In this document: piece after piece, positions 35,561 to 46,400 of the stretch
Numbering within the stretch: the stretch's first letter is position 1
Layout: each line of letters opens with the position of its first letter
From: Flavobacteriales bacterium
GTDB taxonomy: Bacteria; Bacteroidota; Bacteroidia; Flavobacteriales_F; PHOS-HE28
Reading direction: 5' to 3'
Length of the DNA stretch: 64,000 bases
Assembly: GCA_016717225.1 (NCBI GenBank)
Contig: JADKGB010000009.1
Span: forward strand, 1 to 64,000
The notes under the pieces: model-generated
What the model saw: the letters and a program-made list of their open reading frames with translations, nothing else
What the model was told of the DNA's origin: nothing
Database searches by the model: none
Translations under genes and position numbers: made by a program

Positions 35561-36556
35561 ATGTCCATGCGCGAAGTGCGTTCCATAGTCTTCTTTCTAT
35601 CGGTATTGCCTGTGCAGGCGGTGTTGGCCCAACCGGGCAATCAGGACTGCGCGACGGCAACCACGTTGTGCGCCCAACAGCCGGTTGCGGGTAGCAACGC
35701 TGGTGCCGCTGGTTTACTGCCGACCCTGTGCCCTCCAGGAGGAAGCTTGGTTTGGTACACCTTCATCACGAACAGTGTTGGTGGCATAGTTGATCTGAAC
35801 GTTTCCGGGATCAACTGCCCTTCGATCGTCGGTATGGACAACGAGTTGAGCCTGCTCGTGCTCAACTTTGGGATACCGTGCGATATCGCTACCTACAGCG
35901 TCGTGAACTCATGCGAGCAAGACTCGGTAGACTTCACCGTGAGTGTACCAGGCCTTGCTGCGAACACCCAGTATTGGGCGGTGGTGGCCGGCGTACAAGA
36001 CAACGGTGCCAGCCTGCCTGCGGAATGTGCCTTCAACATCAGTACGAGTGGCCCGGGCGCCAACATTGTAGGAGTTGATTTTTCCGCAGGCCCGGATATC
36101 ACACTTCCGGAGGGGAGCAACACCCAACTACTTGCCACGGGGGGCTCCACCTACCTCTGGACCCCGAACAGTGGCCTAAGTGGTGATGATATCGCTGACC
36201 CCTTCGCACAGCCTACAGAGACCACAACCTATACCGTTTCCACAGAGTTGAACGGGTGTACGTACATGGATGAAGTGGTCGTGGAAGTAAAACGGCTGAT
36301 CTCCCCGTTCAACACCATCACCCCGAACGGTGACGGCCGCAATGATGTGTGGGAGATCTTCGGGATCAACGATTATCCGCAAAGCAAGGTGAGCATTTAC
36401 GATCGGTGGGGCCAGCGTGTGTTTTCCAGTGTGGGCTACAAGGAACCGTTCAACGGCGAAGGTCTTCCCACGGCGACCTATTACTGGATCATCGAACTGA
36501 ACATTCTGCAAGGCGTAGCTGAGCCATACACGGGTTTTCTCACCATCATCAACTGA
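35561..36556 (+). CDS. secreted protein with gliding-motility-associated (type B) T9SS C-terminal domain
   Basis: Predicted 331 residues. ATG 35561 gives MSMREVRSIVFFLSVLPVQA with a signal peptide ending VLAQ. A GTG 66 bases upstream in frame is less likely because it would precede the leader by 22 residues. The mature part has a Cys-rich N-terminal domain (DCATATTLCAQQ, LCPPGGSLVWYTF) and an Ig/PKD-like repeat (YLWTPNSGLSGDDIADP). The C-terminal 85 residues carry ITPNGDGRNDVWEIFGI, YDRWGQRVFSS and YYWIIEL, the CHU_C type B sorting domain. Such cargoes depend on a paired PorP/SprF protein, here the next gene (1-bp overlap). Confidence 0.9.
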   Translation: MSMREVRSIVFFLSVLPVQAVLAQPGNQDCATATTLCAQQPVAGSNAGAAGLLPTLCPPGGSLVWYTFITNSVGGIVDLNVSGINCPSIVGMDNELSLLVLNFGIPCDIATYSVVNSCEQDSVDFTVSVPGLAANTQYWAVVAGVQDNGASLPAECAFNISTSGPGANIVGVDFSAGPDITLPEGSNTQLLATGGSTYLWTPNSGLSGDDIADPFAQPTETTTYTVSTELNGCTYMDEVVVEVKRLISPFNTITPNGDGRNDVWEIFGINDYPQSKVSIYDRWGQRVFSSVGYKEPFNGEGLPTATYYWIIELNILQGVAEPYTGFLTIIN

Positions 36557-37494
36557 TGCGTGCCGCGCTCGCCCTTCTTTGTTTCTCCCTCTTTGCGCCC
36601 ACGCGTGCGCAGCAGATCGCACAATACACACAGTACGTCTTCAATCATTTCAGTGTGAATCCTGCTGTGGCTGGAAGCAAGGATTGTCTGGATGTGCGCT
36701 TGGGCTTCCGGAAACAGTGGGTCGGCTTTCCAGGGTCACCCACTACGGGTTGGGCCAGTTTGCACGGGTACATACGCCCCAAGGGAAAACCATTTGTGCG
36801 GAACCGTCATGGCATTGGTGCCTTTATTGAGGCCGACGAAACCGGTCCGCTTGGATACACGCATTTTTACCTGGCCTACGCCTATCACGTGCAGATGGCG
36901 AAGGATTATTACTTGAGCTTGGGACTATTCGCGGGCATCAAGCAAGAGAAGATCGATGTCGGAGCAGTGAACGCACAGGATCCAACGGATCCAGCTTTGT
37001 CCAACGGTGGAAGTGTGCTGGTTTACCCGGAGATATGGCCGGGCATCTGGCTTTATAGCAAGAACGGTTGGGCTGGGCTCTCGGTTCCGCAAGCATTGGG
37101 TAACCGCATCAAGGATATTGGGGACAACAGTCGCCTTACCCGTCATTTCCTTGCCAGTGCAGGTCGCCGCATCAGGCTCAGCAAGTACATAGGCTTGGTT
37201 CCGAGCACGCTGTTGAAGTTGTCTCCAGGTTCTCCCTTGGCGATGGACCTGAACGTTTTCCTCGAATACAGGCGTAAGCTTGGTGTCGGCATCAGTTACC
37301 GTAATCAGGATGCCATTGCGTTCATGCTGAAGGTGCCTTTCCTTAAATTCTTCACGCTGGGTTATAGCTATGACGTGAATACCAGCCGCCTTCGTGTGGC
37401 CAATTCCAATACGCACGAGATCATCCTTGCGATCTATCCGTGCGGTGCCCAAGATCCTTCCAAAGCCATTGTCCGATGCCCCGTTTTCGAATGA
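36556..37494 (+). CDS. PorP/SprF family outer-membrane protein (first copy)
   Basis: Predicted 312 residues with a short leader (ALALLCFSLFAPTRAQ) and the family opening QYTQYVFNHFSVNPAVAGS, then LGFRKQWVGFPGSP. Alternating hydrophobic strands suggest a beta-barrel. The end LGYSYDVNTSRLRVANSNTH and HEIILAIY is also typical. SprF/PorP proteins are needed for surface delivery of type B T9SS cargo. The gene is coupled by overlap on both sides (1 bp with the small cargo gene, 4 bp with the giant adhesin gene). Confidence 0.92.
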   Translation: MRAALALLCFSLFAPTRAQQIAQYTQYVFNHFSVNPAVAGSKDCLDVRLGFRKQWVGFPGSPTTGWASLHGYIRPKGKPFVRNRHGIGAFIEADETGPLGYTHFYLAYAYHVQMAKDYYLSLGLFAGIKQEKIDVGAVNAQDPTDPALSNGGSVLVYPEIWPGIWLYSKNGWAGLSVPQALGNRIKDIGDNSRLTRHFLASAGRRIRLSKYIGLVPSTLLKLSPGSPLAMDLNVFLEYRRKLGVGISYRNQDAIAFMLKVPFLKFFTLGYSYDVNTSRLRVANSNTHEIILAIYPCGAQDPSKAIVRCPVFE

Positions 37495-40400
37495 AGAACA
37501 CAGCTTTCCACCCTTCGTTCTCCCTGCGCTTGCTGGTTATCGCATGCGCTTTGTCTGTCTTCGGAAATGCACAGGCGCAGCGGATCAAGTACTGGACCGC
37601 CGGGTCTGGTGCATGGAGTGATGCGGCCCATTGGTCACTTGCGGCGAATGGCGCCGGAGGTGCCGGTGTTCCGCGAGCGAATGAGGAGGTAGTGATCGCT
37701 GCACAAACAGCTGTGGAGGTGTTGATCGACCGCAATGTTGTGTGCTCTTCTTTATCGATCGATGCATCCAATGGCCCCGCGCGCCTCATTGGCTCTGCTG
37801 AAGAACGTTTGCGCATCACGGGTGATCTGCAGTTGATCGGTGACGTCGAATGGCGATACAATGGCCCGGTCGAATTCACGGCGAGCGAGGGACAAGCACG
37901 CATCGACACACGTGGTGTACTTATCGCAAGTGATGTAGTGATCGATGGGGACGCGCAATGGGATTTGACGAGTGCGTTGAACCTCGCCGATGATGCCGCA
38001 CTCGTGATCAAGCACGGAACGCTTCGCACGAACGACGGCGTATTGAAACTGGGCTCATTAAGGGCTGAAGGCCATGGGTTGAAGCGGTTTGAAGCAGGTG
38101 GGTCGATCATTTTGCTGAAAGCGTTCGAACCACAAGGATTCAGTGGGAATGTGGATCAGGGAAGTTCAACACTGGTACTCAATGGACAGCCTGTTCGTTG
38201 GGATGGCAGCCCCATAGATCCGGAAGAATTTCAACGGGGCATTACCAATTGTGGAACAGGAGCCGGTCAAACTCCTTTCCAAGTGAACGCTCAGGTCACG
38301 TCGAACTACAATGGCTTTGGGGTGCGCTGCAACGGCGCATGCGATGGGGCCGTAACCGTAACGATCACCGGTGGATCCGGCAACTTCGGTATCCAATGGC
38401 AAGGTGGACCAAGCGGTACAGGCACCTCCCTGCCTTGGGCGAACATCTGTGCTGGTAATAAGTTGGTGATCGTAACTGACCTCGGACAGAATGTAGGATG
38501 CTTTGCAAGTGTTCTTGTTACACCACCACCACCGTTGGGTGTGCTCTTCTTCGGATTGAACCCGCCTACCTGTGCCGATGTGTGCAATGGAACCGCCGTG
38601 ACTTTTCCCGGCGGTGGTGCAGGTTTCGGGTACGATTACAATTGGAACAACGGGGTTGAGAACACGTCCAGCCCTGTGCAACTCTGTGCAGGCGTGAACA
38701 CGCTGCAACTGACTGATGCGAACAACTGCGTTTACGATACCTCGTTCACGATCGATCTGCTCCCTGTGCTCGTTGTGTTGTCCAACACGCAGGCTTCCTG
38801 TTTCGGCGACTGCAGCGGCACGGCGCATGTGGAAGTTTCTGGTGGTACACCTGCTTACACGTACAACTGGCAGCCCGGAGATCCAGCAGGGGACGGCACT
38901 GCCGATGTAACAGGCTTGTGCGCGGGCAGTTGGTCCGTTCTGGTGAGCGACTTCAACGGTTGTGATACCACGATCAACTTCCTGATCACACAGCCAGCTC
39001 CAATTGTTCCGAACCCATCGCACACGGATGCGACCTGCTCCAATACGTGTGATGGTACTGCGGGCGTGGCACCTTCGGGAAGTGTTGGGCCATACACCTA
39101 TGACTGGTCTCCTGACCCGATACAAGGAGATGGTACGCCCAATGTGACCGGACTTTGTGCCGGTGACTATACCGTGTTGATCACAGATGTGCCCAGTGGA
39201 TGCGATACCCTGGTCACGATAACCATCGCTTCGCCTCCGACGATCGATGTGCAGTTGGCCACAACGAACGCAACATGCTCTGGTGTTTGCGATGGATCGG
39301 CGGATATCATCATCACGGGGGGTACTCCTGGTTATGTGATCCAATGGGCACCTGGTGTAGTTGTGGGGCAGGGTACGCTGAGTGTGTCGCAATTGTGCGC
39401 TGGTAATTACACAGTTACCGTTACGGATCTCATCGGCTGTGATACGACCATCGCTTTCATCATAACAGAACCACCGCCGATCCTGCCGAACGAAACGATC
39501 TCGGAGATCACCTGCGCTGGCACCTGCGATGGTGCTATCAGTGTGGCAGCTGGCTATACGTATGATTGGACACCGACCCCGCCGAATGGGGACTTCCAAG
39601 CCATCGCGACCGGCTTGTGCCCGAATACATGGACCGTGCTGGTCTCTGACGGCGCATGCGATACTCTGCTCACTCTCGTCCTTGCCGATCCAATACCTAT
39701 CACGGTAGTTCCAGCACAAACCAGCGTGAGCTGCGGAAACAATTGCGATGCCACGGCAAGCGCTGTTGTTTCGGGTGGCAATGATCCATACTCGTACTCG
39801 TGGTCGCCTCCACCGGGTGGGGGCCAAGGCACGCCAAACGTGACAGGTCTTTGTGCAGGAACGTATACCCTCACAGTTTTAGACAGTGTGGATTGCACGG
39901 TCACTTTGGACTACACTATTCTTCCGCCTGTTCCCATCCAAGTGTCCATCACAACAGTGGATGCGACGTGTCCGGATTTTTGCAACGGCTCTGCTTCTGC
40001 AACGGTTGCAGGCGGCAATGATCCGTACACGTATTTGTGGGCACCTCTGCCGGGTGGTGGTCAAGGCACCGCAAGTGCAACTGGTTTGTGCGCGCAGGAC
40101 TATACGCTTACAGTGACGGATTCGGTGGGTTGCGATACCACGATCGTCTTTACCATTTCAGCACCGCTTCCTATCGATCCGAACGCGATTGTGGTGAACA
40201 ACATTTGTTCTGGCGAGTGCACTGGCAGCATTGTGTTGGCACCTACGGGAGGCTTCGGAAATTTCACTTACACGTGGACGCCTCCTCCGCCCAACGGACC
40301 GGGTACAGCGCAGGCGCTCAACTTGTGCTCGGGTACTTGGCAAGTGGTGGTTGCCAGCGGCGTATGTGACACCGTATTGGTGTTCCAGATCTCGGAGCCG

Positions 40401-43400
40401 CCACCGATCCAAGCAAACTTGACCACTACTCCGGTAACCTGTGGGAATGATTGCGATGGAACGGCAACCAGCAACACTGCCGGTGGAACAGTGGGCTACA
40501 CGTGGACGTGGAACCCTGCGCCAGCTGTTGGACAAGGCACGCAGAACGCTGTAGGCTTCTGCGCTGGACCGCATACACTGACCATCGTCGATGCAGTGGG
40601 ATGTGATACGGTTATCTCGTTCAACATTGATGCACCCCCGCCGCTCGTTCCCTTGCTCAGCACAACACTTGCCAGCTGCGGCGGCTTATGTGATGGAAGT
40701 GCGACAGTGTCTTTTTCTGGCGGAACGGGTCCTGTAGATGTTGTCTGGTTTCCGGAACCTGGTGGTGGACAGAACACAACTGCGGCCACGGAAATGTGTC
40801 CTGGTCTATGGAGTGTAACGCTCACGGATAGTGTGGGATGCGATACCACGTTGCAGTTCACCATCAATACGCCGAGCGGGATCATTGTGGCGCCCACGGT
40901 AACGGACGTGAGTTGCGGTGATCTCTGTGATGGCGAGATCGAATTGGATATTTCTGGAGGTGTTCCTACCTACTCGATCTCCTGGTCGCCGACACCGCCA
41001 GTTGGCGGCGGAACCAGCATTAGTGGTCTTTGTGCTGGTCAATGGACGGCGATCATTACCGATCAAGCGGCGTGCGATACCGTGCTTGTGATCGATGTGG
41101 GGGGACCTGCACCCATTCTCCCCAATGGTGTCTTCACGAACGAAACTTGCAATGGACCCTGCGATGGAACGGCTTCTGTGAATCCCACTGGGGGCACAGG
41201 CAGCTTTGTTTATTCGTGGAACCCTGCGCCGCCGATAGGTAATGGTACGTCGAGCGTCGGAGGCCTTTGTGCTGGTGATTGGTGCGTGACAATAACGGAT
41301 GTCACTGGTTGCGATACCACCTGGTGCTTCACGATCCTTCCGGAACAACCGATCCTTGCCAACCTCACCATTCAGGATGCCACCTGCCCAGGCACGTGCA
41401 ACGGTGCGGCCAGTGTTGCACCCACTGGTGGCGTGCCAGGCTATTCGTACGATTGGAGCCCGGAGCCGGCTGTGGGCCAGGGCACAGCTGATGTGAGTGG
41501 CCTGTGTTTGGGATTTTATACCGTCACTATTTCCGACGCAGCCGGATGCGATACCACGCTTTCGTTCTTCATCAGCAAGCCTGCACCGATCACAACAAGT
41601 CTTGCTTTCAGCGCCGCGGATTGTACGGATCCCTGTTCTGCGGAAGCGGCCTCGTTCCCTTCAGGTGGTAATGGGGGTTACACGTTCTTTTGGCAACCTG
41701 CCCCATCAACTGGTCAAGGCACCTTCTTCGTAACAGGTCTTTGCGCGGATAGCACATACACGCTCATCATTGCTGATAGTTTGGGTTGTGATACCTCTGA
41801 ATCGTTCACCGTTCCAGCATTCACACCGATCGACCCCAATTTCAGCACGACACCCGAAAGTTGTGCGGGCTCATGCGATGGAACTGCTACGCTTGGCGTT
41901 ACAGGCGGCGAGGGACCCTATACCTATGACTGGTCTCCGGATCCTATTTCGGGGGATGGTACGCCGAGCGTGACCGGCCTTTGTGCTGGCACTTATTCCG
42001 TGTTGATAGCGGATGCGAATGGTTGCGATACACTGGTCAACATCCTCATCACCGGACCACCACCGATCCTGTTGTTCCCGATCGTGCAGAACGTTCGGTG
42101 CAATGGTGAATGCAACGGCAGCATAGTGGTCAATTCCGCAGGTGGCACCGGTCCTTTCACCTACTTGTGGACCCCGCAGCCTCCAATAGGTCAAGGCACC
42201 GCTTTCGCCCAACAATTGTGTGCAGGTACCTGGAGTGTGTTGATCACGGATTCGGCTGGTTGCGATACGACATTCACGGCAACGCTTGTGGATCCGCCGG
42301 TATTCTCGGTTGGGGTGCTGGTTACCGAAAGCGAATGCCAAGCATGCATTGGTGCTATTCAACTTGATCCGAATGGTGCCGGACCATTCAATTTCAATTG
42401 GGGGCCACCGATCGGCCAAAGCACACCGGACAGTGTGCAAACCGGTTTGTGCGCCGGACTTTATCCTGTGATCGCCATTGATGCATTCGGTTGTGCGGTT
42501 CAATTGGATGTTCCGGTAAGCGATAGCAACGGCGAGGTGCTTTCGACCACGGATGATAACGTGACCTGCCCGACCGATTGCGATGGGACCGTTAGCGTTA
42601 GCTACAACTGTTCCACCCCCTTGTGCATGGTGGAATGGTATGACCCATCCGGCTTCCCGCTTTTCCTTACCACCGATACCATCAGCGGTTTGTGCGCAGG
42701 AGTGTATTTCGTACAAGTGATGAACTCAGATGGTTGTATAACATTCGATACTGCGCAAGTATTCGCACCCGAGCCGATGGTTCTGCAGATCGGCACAACT
42801 CCGGAATCCTGTGCTGGATCCTGCGATGGAACAGCTGGCTTTGGCATCAGTGGCGGTATTGCGCCTTACACCATTGTTTGGGATCCCGCACCCGCAACGG
42901 GACAAGGCACACCTTCCGTGACCGGCTTATGCGCTGGCACCTACAGCATCAGCGTTACGGATAACGGCGGGTGTTCGATCACAGCGAATGTGCTGATCCT
43001 TGGTCCACAGCCGATCGCTGCGAACGCACTGGTGCAGGACATTTCATGTGCCGGGTCGTGCGATGGAATGATCGACCTGAATACACAAGGCGGAACGGGT
43101 TCGTATCAATACACATGGGATCCAGTGCCGCCGAATGGCCAAGGCACTGACAGCGCTTCAATGCTTTGTACCGGGACATGGTCGGTGAATATTACCGACG
43201 GAAATGGGTGTGATACAGCATTCGCGTTCATTATCAACGAACCACAACCGATCGCCCTGATCCCTTCTTCTACTTCGAGCAATTGCCTGCAGTGCAATGG
43301 CACGGCCACTGTTCAGATCAGTGGCGGAACAGGATCCGTTTCAGTAACGTGGACAGATGTGAACAACGTTATCGTAGGAGCGGGTCCTGCCCTGACGGAT

Positions 43401-46400
43401 CTGTGCGCAGGTATCTACACTGCGACCGCATTGGATACGAACGGATGTTCTGCACAGGTGGTCGTTGTGATCTCCGATGGAACGGGCGAACAACTGTCCA
43501 TCACGAACGGACAAACAACCTGTGCGAACAATTGTGATGGCGAGGTTGCTGTGTCTTTCAATTGTACGTCAGGCCCTTGCGAGATCACCTGGTACAATGC
43601 GCAAGCACAACCCCTCGGGTTCAATGTGTTCTCCTTGGATAGTCTCTGTGTTGGACTCTATCTGGTGCAGGTCGACAACGGCGCAGGATGCACGGTGATC
43701 GATACGGCGATCGTGTCTCCATCACAAGTGCTCATTCCCAACTTGAGCACTGCACCTGTTTCATGCCACGGGTTATGTGACGGTACAGCGACCGTTGGTC
43801 CACAAGGCGGTACAGGAACATATGTCTTCGATTGGGAACCCGATCCGATAACCGGAGATGGTACTTCTTCCGTTTCGGGACTATGTGCAGGTGTGTACAC
43901 GGTCTCGATCACGGATGCTTCCGGCTGCGACACAACCATCAATGTGCTGATCACCGAACCAGATGCGATCACGACTGTTTCACAAGTCACCGACAACTCG
44001 TGCAACGGTTCATGCGATGGTAGTATTACGTTGTTGGTGAGCGGCGGAAGTGGTGCGATCATCTATTCATGGAACCCGCAACCGCCCATAGGACAGGGAT
44101 CCAATGCGGTTTCACAACTCTGTGCCGGTGATTGGACCGTGATCATTGTTGATAGTCTTGGTTGCGATACGAGTATCACCTTCAACATCGCGGAACCCCA
44201 GCCACTGGTCTTGAACACGGCGAGCACCCAAAGCACGTGCGGTATTTGCTCAGGAACCGTTTCCGCATCAACCACTGGTGGTAGTGCTCCTTATCTCTAT
44301 GCATGGACCTTGAACGGTGCCTTGTACGGTACGGACAGCCTGCTAGTGGACGTATGTGCTGGCCTCTATTTGGTTACAGTGACCGATGCCAATGGTTGCC
44401 AGCTACAACAAAGTGTTCCGGTTAGCGACGCTGATGGAGAGGATGTTGTTACGACCGACGATATCGTGACCTGTCCAGGATCGTGCGATGGCGAAGTGAC
44501 GGCGAGTTTTGTTTGCGGAACAACGCCATGTTCCATCACGTGGTTCAACTCGCTTGGTCTTGATCTGAACGAGTCGGGCAATGCGCTGGATAGTTTGTGC
44601 GCTGGTCTGTATTTCGTACAAGTGACAAATGGAAATGGATGTATCACGATCGATACCGCCGCGGTAACTGAGCCTTTGCCGATACAACCAAACCTGAGCA
44701 CGACGCCTACGAGTTGCTATAACACCTGCGATGGTGCAGCAACCGTTAGCCCAACAGGTGGTGTAGCTCCGTATGTGTATGACTGGGAACCTGGGCTCAT
44801 AACGGGCGACTCTACGGCCAGTGTTTCGGACTTGTGCGGGGTGAATTACGCTGTTGTTATCACCGACTCGGTAGGTTGTAGCGTTACGGTCGACGTGCTG
44901 ATACTATCGCCCCAACCGCTTAGCGCTTCGGCGATCATTACACCGATCACATGCAATAGTTCATGTGATGGGGCTATCACGCTGATCGCGCAAGGAGGAA
45001 CCGGGAATCCCGCTTTCACTTGGACGCCACCACCACCAGTGGGGCAGAACACACCGAGCATCTCCCAATTATGTGCGGACATCTGGACCGTCGTGATCAC
45101 AGATGTGAACGGATGCGATACGACCTATTCATATCCATTGTTCGATCCGCCGGAACTGACCGTGCAACTCAGCACCACCAGTAACGACTGCTTCGGTGAT
45201 TGCGCAGGTACCGCAACCGCGACGATATCAGGAGGTACAGGCTCGTACTCCATAGAATGGTCAACAAGTGGCGGTGGGTTCATCAACAATGGTGATACTG
45301 CGATCATCGGTCTGTGTGCTGGGGACTACGTGGTTACGGTTACGGACAGCAGCGGATGTTCTGTGTCAACGCCGTTCAACATTGGGCAAGGGGTTGCGAT
45401 CTCTGCCGGGTTGATCTTCACCGGTGAGACCTGTTTTGGACCTTGCGACGCAATAGCCCAGATCACACCCACAGGGGGTACCGGTAGTTTCAACATCATT
45501 TGGTTCGACCCCAACGGAGTGGTATTCGCCCAGGACACTACGCAGATCTCGAATGTCTGTGCGGGCAATTGGACGGTTGCGATCGTTGATTCCCTTGGCT
45601 GTGATAGCACCTTCGGTTTCACGGTGTTGCCCTACACCTCGATCAGCGCGACCGCCGTGGTCACGCAAGTGCAGTGCAACGGGGCTTGTGATGGGAGCAT
45701 TACGATCACCGCTTCCGGTGGAACAGGATCCCTTGTATATGCCTGGCAACCAGTGCCGCCGAACGGTGATGGTACGAACGTGGCTACTGGCCTCTGTCCG
45801 AACTCGTACAGCGTGACGATCACCGACAACGTTGGTTGCGATACAACGTTGACTTTTTTGATCACAGAACCAGCTCCGATAAGTATCAGTCTTGACCAAG
45901 TGATCGATGCCAGCTGCAGTTCTGCGAATGACGGCGCGATCAGTACAACGGTCGGAGGAGGAACGCCCAGCCTCATCGTCTCATGGGTGGGGCCTAACAA
46001 TTTCACCGGTAGCGGAGACGATATCGCCAACCTGGCTCCAGGTAGCTATACCGTTACGGTGGTGGATGCGAACAACTGTACTGACCAACAAGTCGTTGTT
46101 GTGGCTGCGCTGAGCACGGTCGTCGCCAACGCGGGGGTTGATGTATCCAAGTGCTTTGGTGCGGGTGTTGTTCTTGATGGTTCGCTGAGCACCGGTGGGT
46201 TCTTGTTCGGATGGACTGATGCTCAAGGCAACCCGATCAGCGCTGGAGCACAAGCGGATCTCGGCATTTTGCAGCCAGGTTCCTACACCTATATTCTTTC
46301 GGTATCCGATGGACCCTGCGCTGATCAAGACACCGTGGAAGTGATCATTGTCGCCTTGCCATTCGCCAACGCAGGTCCTGATCAGGACATTTTCCTGGAG

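Noticed and set aside
38166..39827. Minus-strand 553-codon open frame inside the giant SprB-like gene, and many similar ones to 46 kb.
   Set aside because: They are antisense shadows of the Gly/Thr/Cys-rich repeats (Arg/Ile/Ala-rich, no start region); the plus-strand protein is unambiguous.
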